A stretch of DNA of 5,458 nt, from contig MFXJ01000057.1 of the NCBI GenBank assembly GCA_001787465.1, positions 1 to 5,458 on the forward strand, written 5' to 3'. A model generated the notes under the pieces. The model was not told where the DNA came from. It ran no database searches and saw nothing but the letters and a program-made list of their open reading frames with translations. Shown piece after piece: positions 1 to 4,968 of this stretch. Source of the stretch: Candidatus Peregrinibacteria bacterium RIFOXYB2_FULL_32_7. Its GTDB lineage: Bacteria > Patescibacteriota > Gracilibacteria > UBA1369 > GWF2-33-10. A program made the translations under genes and the position numbers. Positions within the stretch are counted from its first letter, which is position 1. Each line of letters opens with the position of its first letter.

Positions 1-403
1 TTAATTCTTTAATTAATTTATCTTTTAGTTGATTTTTTAAAGAATCTTTCATGCCATAAACGTAGATAGCATTAGCATTTGATAAATTTTCTTTAAAAAG
101 ATTTTTATATTTGAATTGAATATTTTTATTTCTATAAAAAATTTGTCTAATTTTACAAACTAAGAACATCGGCAAAGCAAGTTCTAATCCAATAGATTTG
201 ACTCCAAAATGTTTATTGGCGTAAAAAATAGTTTTTCCATCACCGCAACCAAGATCATAAAAAACTTCATTTTTTTTAAGCTTAGCAAGTTTAAAAATCC
301 TTTCTAAATCTTTAGTTCTGCAGGGCACCCAGGGAGCCAGTGATACGGCGGCAAGCGCAAAGGAACAAAGAAGGAGTGTTAAGATTATGAGTAAAATATT
401 CAT
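1..403 (-). CDS. Membrane-anchored class I SAM-dependent methyltransferase, FAM173-like (partial, C-terminus beyond left edge)
   Basis: From an ATG at 403 the minus strand stays open for 134 codons to the window edge, with no stop reached. Residues 2-22 form one hydrophobic segment (probable membrane anchor), followed by APWVP (23-27). A short helix then leads into methyltransferase motif I, DLGCGDGK (50-57), and the acidic end of strand 2, GLE (72-74), which in this fold binds the SAM ribose. NLFKENLSNANAIYVYGM (101-118) corresponds to motifs II/III. The order of anchor, P-x-VP linker, DLGxGDG and 'N-x-F...LS-x-A' matches the FAM173/ATPSCKMT-like protein-lysine methyltransferase group known from many small-genome bacteria; the substrate here is unknown. 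Bases 310-360 are clearly richer in GC than the rest of the gene. No Shine-Dalgarno precedes the ATG, and no in-frame stop closes the short stretch upstream, so the start is likely but not proven. It is transcribed divergently from folP. Confidence 0.85.
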   Translation of the reverse strand, partial: MNILLIILTLLLCSFALAAVSLAPWVPCRTKDLERIFKLAKLKKNEVFYDLGCGDGKTIFYANKHFGVKSIGLELALPMFLVCKIRQIFYRNKNIQFKYKNLFKENLSNANAIYVYGMKDSLKNQLKDKLIKEL

Positions 404-470
404 GTCGCAGTAGTATAGTTTTTTTCTATTTTCAAGTATACTTTTTTATGTAATTATTTGAAAGAAATTT
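404..470. promoter_or_regulatory. Divergent promoter region between the methyltransferase gene and folP
   Basis: This 67-base AT-rich gap separates two divergent starts, so it should hold promoters for both. The palindrome AGTATACT (435-442) reads TATACT, a good -10 box, on either strand. It would place transcription starts about 20-25 bases from each ATG. A second minus-strand TATACT (rc of 412-417) lies only 8 bases before the methyltransferase ATG and would give a nearly leaderless message. No convincing -35 box sits at the right spacing for any of these, so the exact boxes are tentative. Confidence 0.35.
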
Positions 471-1319
471 ATGCAAAATAAAATTTTAAATTTTGACAAG
501 CCTTTATTAATGGGGATTTTGAATGTTACTGTGGATTCTTTTTTTGATGGAGGAAAATATTTGGAAGAAAAATGTTTATCAAAACGCCTAAAACAAATTA
601 TGGAAGAGGGGGCTGATATTATTGATATTGGAGCTCAATCAACGTTTGCTGGGAGGAAGGAGGTGCCTTTTAAAGAGGAAAGTGAAAAAATATTAAATGC
701 GATGAAGATATTTTTAAGGACAAAGGATAAAGAAAAAATTTTAATTTCAATAGATACTTATCAATCTCAGGTCGCGCAGATAGCTTTGGAAAATGGAGCA
801 GACATGATTAATGATGTTACGGCCATGCGCAAGGATCCTTTGATGCCTGAGGTGATTGCCAAATTTGGTTGTCCAATTGTTTTGATGTATGCGAAAGAAG
901 ATAATGCTAGAACAACAATGGATAATGTTGATTATGATGATATTATTTCTGTTTTAAAAAAGTTTTTTGAGGAAAGAATAAGTTTTGCGATTTCTAGAGG
1001 CGTGAAAAAAGAACAAATTATTTTGGATCCAGGAATGGGTTTTTTTATTAGTGGCAAGGCTAAATATAGTTTTGAGATTCTACATAGACTGAAAGAATTG
1101 AAAGAATATTTTAAATTACCAATTTTAGTTGGAACCTCAAGAAAAAGTTTTTTAAGTTGCGGAGGGAAATATGGTCCAGAAGAAAGGCTGGAAGGATCTT
1201 TGATTTCTGCTGGTATAGCGGTCTTAAATGGAGCAAATCTCATTAGAGCGCATGATGTTAAAGCGACTAAGAAAGTTTTAGAAATTATAAAAAACATGTA
1301 CAATACAGATACAAATTAA
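471..1319 (+). CDS. folP: Dihydropteroate synthase (divergent pABA loop)
   Basis: The family condenses 6-hydroxymethyl-dihydropterin diphosphate with p-aminobenzoate to 7,8-dihydropteroate, in the cytoplasm. The 282 residues match the usual length of this TIM-barrel enzyme. Visible motifs are MGILNVTVDSFFDGG (14-28), DIIDIGAQST (49-58), SIDTY (93-97), MIND (112-115), LDPGMGF (185-191), LVGTSRKSF (219-227) and IRAHDVK (258-264). Aligned from memory with the E. coli enzyme, N18, T58, D95, N114, D186, K225, R259 and H261 occupy the conserved substrate-binding positions. Two substrate loops deviate: TPDSFSDGG reads TVDSFFDGG, and ESTRPG reads QSTFAG, losing the conserved Arg and Pro. LMH also reads LMY (138-140). 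The ATG is chosen because it gives the normal N-terminal length; upstream AAAGAAA is at best a weak ribosome site. It heads a three-gene operon and ends 3 bases before the protease gene. No other folate genes are present. A paralogue with altered substrate is possible. Confidence 0.92.
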   Translation: MQNKILNFDKPLLMGILNVTVDSFFDGGKYLEEKCLSKRLKQIMEEGADIIDIGAQSTFAGRKEVPFKEESEKILNAMKIFLRTKDKEKILISIDTYQSQVAQIALENGADMINDVTAMRKDPLMPEVIAKFGCPIVLMYAKEDNARTTMDNVDYDDIISVLKKFFEERISFAISRGVKKEQIILDPGMGFFISGKAKYSFEILHRLKELKEYFKLPILVGTSRKSFLSCGGKYGPEERLEGSLISAGIAVLNGANLIRAHDVKATKKVLEIIKNMYNTDTN

Positions 1320-1322
1320 TTT

Positions 1323-1952
1323 ATGTTTATGTCTTTGTTTTATTTAATTGCCGCTTTAGTCGTTTGCATTACTATTCATGAAGCTTCTCATGCTTATGTG
1401 GCTTATAAATTAGGCGATCCGACAGCTAAACGCGATGGACGTGTAAGTTTGAATCCTTTGAGGCATTTAGATCCGCTTGGAACTTTAGCTGTATTTATTT
1501 TTCATATTGGCTGGGGTAAGCCAGTTGTTATTAATGATAGAAATTTTAAATATCCTGTTCGCGATAGTGCTCTTACCGCGCTTGCTGGACCGATTTCTAA
1601 TTTATTAACCGCATTTTTGATTGCTATTCCCTTAAAGCACCTTGATTTTTCAGGAGTATTAGTCTATTTAGGATTTTTACTGCAAAGTATTTTTAGTTTA
1701 AGTATTGTTTTAGCAGTTTTTAATTTAATTCCTTTACCTCCTTTTGACGGTTCGAAAATTTTGGGTCTTTTTATCCCTTCAAAATATCAACATAAATATG
1801 ATTTTTTTATGCAAAGAGCCATGGGATATGTTGTTTTGGTGTTATTATTTGATATTTATTTGTTAGAGAGCTTGGTTTCCTTTTCTTTTGTAAAAGTTTT
1901 TATTGGCATAAGTTATGATTTGATTTCAGGATTTATTTTATCGAACACTTAA
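1323..1952 (+). CDS. Site-2 protease family intramembrane zinc metalloprotease (peptidase M50, minimal type)
   Basis: The 209-residue membrane protein has the two signatures of M50 proteases. HEASH (19-23) lies in the first transmembrane helix and gives two zinc ligands plus the catalytic Glu20. NLIPLPPFDGSK (134-145) carries the third ligand, Asp142. LGDPTAK...GRVSLNPLRHLDPLGTL (30-55) and ALAGPISN (86-93) are typical of the short YwhC-like subgroup without PDZ or CBS domains. About six hydrophobic segments are visible, at roughly 4-28, 52-63, 83-103, 111-136 and two between 165 and 206. The family cleaves membrane-spanning substrates such as anti-sigma factors or leftover signal peptides; the substrate here cannot be told. 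The start follows the folP stop by 3 bases with no ribosome site, which suggests translational coupling. A second ATG two codons in (1329) is an alternative. The next gene begins 23 bases downstream. Confidence 0.95.
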   Translation: MFMSLFYLIAALVVCITIHEASHAYVAYKLGDPTAKRDGRVSLNPLRHLDPLGTLAVFIFHIGWGKPVVINDRNFKYPVRDSALTALAGPISNLLTAFLIAIPLKHLDFSGVLVYLGFLLQSIFSLSIVLAVFNLIPLPPFDGSKILGLFIPSKYQHKYDFFMQRAMGYVVLVLLFDIYLLESLVSFSFVKVFIGISYDLISGFILSNT

Positions 1953-1975
1953 AAAATAGGTTAAATCTGTATTAT

Positions 1976-2467
1976 ATGGAAATTTTCTATAAAAATATTA
2001 GGCAGTATAAAATTGTTGATAAAAATAAAGATAAAATTGCTAATCTAAAAGACATTTTAATTGACTTAAGAAATGGTAGGGTAGTTGCTTTTGTCACTAT
2101 GGATCATTTATGTTTTTTGCCTACGGATATTTTGGGTTGTCATCAAAATGAAATTCAAATTTCAAATAAATTTTTTTTAAAAGCGGTTAATGATTTAGAA
2201 CAAATTAATCAGTGTGGAATAATAATTGGGAAAAAAGTATTTACAAAAAGTCATGAATTCTTAGGTAGAGTTCGGGATTTCGCTGTTGATACAAATACGA
2301 ATTATTTAGAATTAATAAAAGTCGTAAAAAAGTTTTTTTTCTTTTTGCCAATAAAAAAATGTGAAATAAATTTGAAAAACATTATTGAAATCAATGAGAA
2401 AGAAGTGATTGTTGATGATATTTTGATACAAGAACCTTTAAGGCAGGTCGATTTAGCCACGGCCTAA
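1976..2467 (+). CDS. Double PRC-barrel domain protein
   Basis: The 163-residue protein has no signal peptide or membrane helix. It reads as two consecutive PRC-barrel beta domains. The first, about 14-62, contains NLKDILIDLRNGRVVAFV and then FLPTDILG. The second, about 82-152, contains IGKKVFTKSHEFLGRVRDF, a V-D-T-x-T turn and IIEINEKEVIVDD. The GRVRDFAVDT pattern and the closing 'I-I-E-I...V-I-V-D-D' strands are the usual family marks. PRC-barrels occur in RimM and in photosynthetic reaction centre subunit H, and as stand-alone adaptor proteins; no partner can be named here. The second barrel has an unusual FFFFLP stretch (120-125), coded by a run of eight T (2333-2340). The gene is third in the folP operon, 23 bases after the protease, and is followed directly by the terminator. 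An AGG at 1958-1960 is too far upstream to be a normal ribosome site. Confidence 0.85.
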   Translation: MEIFYKNIRQYKIVDKNKDKIANLKDILIDLRNGRVVAFVTMDHLCFLPTDILGCHQNEIQISNKFFLKAVNDLEQINQCGIIIGKKVFTKSHEFLGRVRDFAVDTNTNYLELIKVVKKFFFFLPIKKCEINLKNIIEINEKEVIVDDILIQEPLRQVDLATA

Positions 2468-2477
2468 ATTTAATAAT

Positions 2478-2514
2478 AAAAAGAGCTGTTGTTTTATGCA
2501 ACAGCTCTTTTTTT
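2478..2514. terminator. Bidirectional intrinsic terminator
   Basis: A perfect stem pairs 2481-2491 (AAGAGCTGTTG) with 2499-2509 (CAACAGCTCTT) around a 7-base loop, TTTTATG. Flanking A and T runs extend the pairing to 2478-2512. On the plus strand the stem is followed by a run of T to 2514, which ends the folP operon. On the minus strand it is followed by TTTTTATTATT, which ends the convergent pilin gene. It lies 10 bases after the PRC gene stop and 20 bases beyond the pilin stop, so one element serves both. Confidence 0.92.
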
Positions 2515-2533
2515 GAGAAAATATTTCTTATTA

Positions 2534-2926
2534 TTACACTCCTTCTTGTCCGGTAGCAACTCCTTGAATTACAGTGTTAACTATCGCAAATGAAACTACA
2601 ATTATAATAATACCGATAACGGCATTCTTAATTACTCCTTTGCCTTTTGCAATACCATCTTCTTCACCAGCAGTAATAACAAGGAAACCTCCATATATCA
2701 AATATACAACAGCAAGAAGTCCTAAGAATCCTAATACAAAATTTAAAGCTGTTTGTACAAAGGTACGAATACTTCCTCCAGAACTAGTTTGGAAAATTTC
2801 GTCTCCGGTGGAAATTACCGTGCTGGTATCAGCCGCAAAAACTGAATTTGCGATTAATAGTAAACTCATCGTGCCAAATACCGCAAGGATTTGGTAAATG
2901 CTTTTCTTAGAAAGTTTAAATTTCAT
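2534..2926 (-). CDS. Type IV secretion pilin-like protein (VirB2/TrbC-type)
   Basis: The 130-residue precursor starts with a basic N-terminus (KFKLSKK), a hydrophobic core (10-28) and a signal peptidase I-like site, SVFA-AD, cleaved near residue 31. The mature part is about 99 residues with two membrane helices, near 56-80 and 103-124. They are joined by a short polar turn, ITAGEEDGIAKGKGVIKNA (83-101). This layout, with 'YGG-x-L-x-x-T-x-G' before the turn and 'KNA-x-x-G-I-I-I' after it, is typical of the T4SS pilin family very common in Candidate Phyla Radiation genomes. It is related in form to VirB2/TrbC major pilins. The gene stands alone, with no VirB4 or VirB6 gene visible. Tandem stops TAA-TAA (2536-2531) end it ahead of the shared terminator. 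No ribosome site precedes the ATG. Whether it builds a conjugative or DNA-uptake filament is not shown by the sequence. Confidence 0.9.
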   Translation of the reverse strand: MKFKLSKKSIYQILAVFGTMSLLLIANSVFAADTSTVISTGDEIFQTSSGGSIRTFVQTALNFVLGFLGLLAVVYLIYGGFLVITAGEEDGIAKGKGVIKNAVIGIIIIVVSFAIVNTVIQGVATGQEGV

Positions 2927-2954
2927 GTGAAAATGTTATTGAGTAAAGGATTTC

Positions 2955-2960
2955 ATTATA
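2955..2960 (-). promoter_or_regulatory. Putative -10 box of the pilin gene
   Basis: The minus strand reads a perfect TATAAT here, 28 bases before the pilin ATG, predicting a leader of about 22 bases. No good -35 box lies 16-18 bases upstream; only AT-rich sequence is found. The location is sensible but the call rests on one box. Confidence 0.42.
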
Positions 2961-3018
2961 TTTTATCAAATTTTACCTTATTTGAAAAGAAAAATAAAGT
3001 TGACGCGAATGGAAAGTG

Positions 3019-3046
3019 TTGTGGAGTTAGTGTTAAAATGTATATT
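3019..3046 (+). promoter_or_regulatory. Putative promoter of the holin-like gene
   Basis: TTGTGG (3019-3024) and TATATT (3041-3046) are spaced by 16 bases and lie 38 bases before the ATG at 3084. TAAAAT (3034-3039) and TATAAA (3051-3056) are rival -10 boxes with poorer -35 partners. The region is divergent with the pilin promoter, so both genes are fired from the same 157-base gap. Confidence 0.33.
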
Positions 3047-3083
3047 TTAGTATAAAATACAATAAATTAATAACCTTTTTCGT

Positions 3084-3356
3084 ATGGGAACAATTAATGT
3101 TGATATTTTGTTAGTGATTGCCGTTATTTCTGCTATTACTCAAGGTATAAAAAAATATTTATTGCAGGAACATTATAAATATGCATCTTTTGTGGCTCTT
3201 TCTTTGGGTTTTGTTTATGTTTTTGCTCAAAAATATATTTGCAATCAGTACCAGAATATAAATATTGTTGATACTATAGTTTTGTCTTTGGCGATAGGAT
3301 TTGCCGCTTCTGGAGGATATGAGAATATAAAAAATTTGTTTTTACAGAAAAAATAG
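3084..3356 (+). CDS. Small three-helix membrane protein, holin-like (hypothetical)
   Basis: The 90 residues are mostly hydrophobic, with three probable membrane helices: about 5-22, 32-50 and 62-81. A basic loop with KK lies after helix 1, and the C-terminus is charged (NIKNLFLQKK). The size, the three-helix topology and the ending 'A-I-G-F-A-A-S-G-G-Y-E-N-I-K-N-L' resemble small phage holins of the A118/LL-H kind, where a 'G-L-A-A-S-G-x-Y-x-x-V-K' segment is common. That resemblance is from memory and is not proof of function; a plain housekeeping membrane protein is equally possible. No endolysin or other phage gene is near. The ATG follows TAACCTTTTTCGT without a ribosome site. The gene is divergent from the pilin and ends with TAG just before a 7-base tandem repeat. 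No clear terminator follows it. Confidence 0.72.
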   Translation: MGTINVDILLVIAVISAITQGIKKYLLQEHYKYASFVALSLGFVYVFAQKYICNQYQNINIVDTIVLSLAIGFAASGGYENIKNLFLQKK

Positions 3357-3360
3357 AGTT

Positions 3361-3395
3361 AGTAATTAGTAAAGAGTAATTGGTAATGAGTAATA
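3361..3395. repeat. 7-base tandem repeat, five copies
   Basis: Five consecutive heptamers read AGTAATT, AGTAAAG, AGTAATT, GGTAATG and AGTAATA. They also form a 14-base period (GTAATTAGTAAAGA, then GTAATTGGTAATGA). The array begins 5 bases after the stop of the holin-like gene and has no coding potential. It looks like low-complexity intergenic sequence of slippage origin. Confidence 0.8.
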
Positions 3396-3474
3396 ATGCG
3401 TTTGCTTGAATTGGAACGGGTAGGTTATGTGAAATATATTTTTCTAAAAAACGTAAAACAGAAAACGCATAATT
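3392..3474. repeat. Wide inverted repeat downstream of murB
   Basis: AATAATGCGTTT (3392-3403) is the complement of AAACGCATAATT read from 3463 to 3474, except for one mismatch (3395/3471). The arms enclose 59 bases that are not coding. It lies between the convergent ends of the holin-like gene and murB, where a terminator would be expected. The long loop and the lack of an adjacent T run make it a poor intrinsic terminator. Confidence 0.5.
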
Positions 3475-3489
3475 TATAATGAATCACTT

Positions 3490-4386
3490 TTACGAGTTGA
3501 CAATAATGATTTCATCTTCTAATTCAATTCCAAAATTTGCCATTACCTTCTCTTTTGCTAAGGCTCTTAATTTTAGAATATCATCGCTAGTTGCATGGCC
3601 TAAGTTCATGAAAAAATTAGCGTGTTTTTCTGAAATTTTAGCTTCACCAATTTGATAACCTTTTAACCCCACAGAATCGATTAATCTTCCAGCACTGTCG
3701 CCTTCAGGATTTTTAAAAAAAGAGCCGGTTGTGAAGCCCCAAGGTTGTTTCTCGGCACGAAAATTTACGGCTTCTTTACTTTTTTTAAGATCAGTATTGG
3801 TATTTTTTAGCTTCAGAGTTGCTTTGAGAACGATTTCTTTTGTTTTTTTAAGCTTGCTATCGCGATATTTAAAATCAAAATAATCTTTTTTGACCTCAAA
3901 AATACCTTTTTCAAAATCATATAGGGTTACATTTTCAATTAGATCGGCAATTTCGCAGTCATGACAGCCGGCATTTCCATAAATTGCTCCTCCAAGCGTT
4001 CCTGGAAGTCCATTAGCCCATTCAAGTCCAGTTAGTTTTTTTGAAAAACTTTCTTTGGCTAGTAAAGCCATTCTTGCTCCAGCGGAAGCTTTTAAGAATG
4101 GTGCACTGCTATTGATAAATTCGAAATTGGAATCTGTGATTTTGATTACAAGTCCACGAAACCCGTTTGAATCAAATAAAATATTTGAACCGCCACCAAA
4201 AATAAAATAAGGAATTTCTAGATTTTTTGTGATTTTTAGGAACTCAGGCAGAAGATTAATATCGCTACAATTCCAAAAAAGATCAGCTGGTCCGCCAATA
4301 CGAAAAGTACAGTGATTACTTAAAAATTCCTGAGATTTGAGATCAGGAATTTTTTGAATGAGAATAGAATATTTTTGTTGTAACAT
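3490..4386 (-). CDS. murB: UDP-N-acetylenolpyruvoylglucosamine reductase
   Basis: MurB uses FAD and NADPH to reduce UDP-GlcNAc-enolpyruvate to UDP-MurNAc, the second committed cytoplasmic step of peptidoglycan synthesis. From the ATG at 4386 the protein is 298 residues. FAD-binding elements are RIGGPAD (29-35), GGGSNIL (64-70) and GLEWANGLPGTLGGA (120-134), followed by NAG (138-140). YRDS (174-177) and GSFFKNP (221-227) follow, with Ser222 as the expected proton donor. Then come GDSAGRLI (229-236), SEKHANF (252-258) and a C-terminal LEDE (289-292) holding the catalytic Glu. The frame also has an ATG at 4419, giving 309 residues. The 4386 start is preferred because it matches the usual distance to the 'T-F-R-I-G-G' motif of Bacillus-type MurB and follows GAAAGGG. 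Cysteines in NAGCHDCE, where NAGAYG is common, are unusual. It lies 61 bases after rpmB and is probably cotranscribed with it. Confidence 0.95.
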   Translation of the reverse strand: MLQQKYSILIQKIPDLKSQEFLSNHCTFRIGGPADLFWNCSDINLLPEFLKITKNLEIPYFIFGGGSNILFDSNGFRGLVIKITDSNFEFINSSAPFLKASAGARMALLAKESFSKKLTGLEWANGLPGTLGGAIYGNAGCHDCEIADLIENVTLYDFEKGIFEVKKDYFDFKYRDSKLKKTKEIVLKATLKLKNTNTDLKKSKEAVNFRAEKQPWGFTTGSFFKNPEGDSAGRLIDSVGLKGYQIGEAKISEKHANFFMNLGHATSDDILKLRALAKEKVMANFGIELEDEIIIVNS

Positions 4387-4447
4387 AGCCCTTTCAATCC
4401 TAAATAAATTCAAAATCATTAGTAACTATCACTGATTATTGTAATTT

Positions 4448-4675
4448 TTATTTAATTCTTTGCTTAAGTAGTTTCCAATATTTTGCTGGACTTTTCATGA
4501 AGCATTTAAGACCATGAGCAGAAACTTTTGCTTTGATTTGTTCGCCTGTGAAAGGATTAATCAAGGTTTTTTTGAACAAATTTGGTAAAAAAGTTCGTTT
4601 GGTTGCTCGGCAAGAATGGCTTCGAGTATTTCCAGTAGTAGGGCCTTTACCGGTAATTTGGCAGACACGAGACAA
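4448..4675 (-). CDS. rpmB: Large ribosomal subunit protein bL28 (TTG start)
   Basis: The 75-residue basic protein has the bL28 N-terminus, [15 protein letters not shown] (2-16), followed by SH and the 'T-K-R-T-F-L-P-N-L' core (26-34). [10 protein letters not shown] (48-57) is the equivalent of the family's 'R-V-S-x-x-x-L-K'. Length is normal for the family. Cys5 is kept but the other zinc-ligand cysteines are not, so this is the zinc-free form. The start codon is TTG (rc of 4673-4675). No ATG or GTG lies in frame upstream before a TAA, and starting later would remove the conserved N-terminus. No Shine-Dalgarno is present; the leader is almost pure A and T. A near-consensus promoter lies 60 bases upstream, and murB follows on the same strand. 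Pairing a ribosomal protein gene with a peptidoglycan gene in one transcript would tie the two outputs together; that link is inference. Confidence 0.95.
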   Translation of the reverse strand: MSRVCQITGKGPTTGNTRSHSCRATKRTFLPNLFKKTLINPFTGEQIKAKVSAHGLKCFMKSPAKYWKLLKQRIK

Positions 4676-4678
4676 TTT

Positions 4679-4724
4679 AATTGAGAATTAAAAATTAAAA
4701 ATTTAAGAATTGAGAATTCTTAAA
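4679..4724 (-). promoter_or_regulatory. rpmB leader with palindrome and 11-base direct repeats
   Basis: The untranslated leader of rpmB holds a perfect 10-base inverted repeat: TTTAAGAATT (4702-4711) and AATTCTTAAA (4715-4724) around GAG. AATTGAGAATT occurs twice in the same orientation, at 4708-4718 and 4679-4689, the second copy ending 3 bases before the TTG start. In the message the hairpin would form just after the predicted transcription start and be followed by U-rich sequence. It could be a weak regulatory hairpin, or only AT-rich intergenic repeat sequence of a kind common in such genomes. Confidence 0.5.
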
Positions 4725-4734
4725 ACGCTGGGGT

Positions 4735-4763
4735 ATTTTAAGTGGATTTTTTGAAAAATGCAA
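4735..4763 (-). promoter_or_regulatory. Sigma70-type promoter of rpmB-murB
   Basis: On the minus strand TTGCAT (rc of 4758-4763) and TAAAAT (rc of 4735-4740) are separated by exactly 17 bases. The -35 box matches TTGACA at four positions and the -10 box matches TATAAT at five. Transcription would start near 4728 and give a leader of about 52 bases before the TTG of rpmB. This is the best promoter in the window. Confidence 0.72.
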
Positions 4764-4841
4764 GGGGGTTTGGAATTGCGAATTAAAGGATGAGAAGGGA
4801 TCAAAGACAAAATGGTTTGAAAAAACTTTGGTAATGAATAG

Positions 4842-4908
4842 AATCCTCATTGTCTCTCCTTTCCCTCCGACGCTTAAGCTTTGGCGGGCAGGCGTAAAAG
4901 AGAGGATT
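4842..4908. repeat. GC-rich imperfect hairpin element
   Basis: CTCTCCTTT (4854-4862) pairs with AAAAGAGAG (4896-4904) with one mismatch. Further in, CCT/AGG (4864-4866 with 4890-4892), CC/GG (4867-4868 with 4887-4888) and CGC/GCG (4871-4873 with 4884-4886) continue the stem with small bulges. AATCC/GGATT (4842-4846 with 4904-4908) can close an outer arm. The core, containing CGCTTAAGCTTTGGCGGGC, is far richer in GC than its surroundings. Similar 'GGCGGGC' palindromes recur as dispersed intergenic elements in many Candidate Phyla Radiation genomes, as far as I recall. It encodes nothing and has no adjacent T run, so it is not an ordinary terminator. Confidence 0.6.
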
Positions 4909-4968
4909 TGATAATTTCGGGACTTTCTAAAAAGTCAAAGATGAATGTTTATTGATGCTATATGATGA

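Noticed and set aside
430..435. TTGAAA as a -35 box for the methyltransferase gene
   Set aside because: It is only 12 bases from the nearest TATACT, too short for a sigma70 promoter.
932..1303. Minus-strand open frame of 123 codons
   Set aside because: It lies entirely inside folP on the opposite strand and has no recognisable motif; the folP frame is clearly the coding one.
2574..2897. Plus-strand open frame of 107 codons
   Set aside because: It is the antisense shadow of the pilin-like gene, whose signal peptide and two helices are well formed.
3361..3400. CRISPR or iteron origin in the heptamer repeat
   Set aside because: The units are contiguous and degenerate, with no spacers, no DnaA boxes and no replication gene nearby.
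4387..4419. Upstream ATG at 4419 as the murB start
   Set aside because: It adds 11 residues beyond the usual MurB N-terminus and has no ribosome site, whereas the ATG at 4386 fits the family length; the longer form remains possible.
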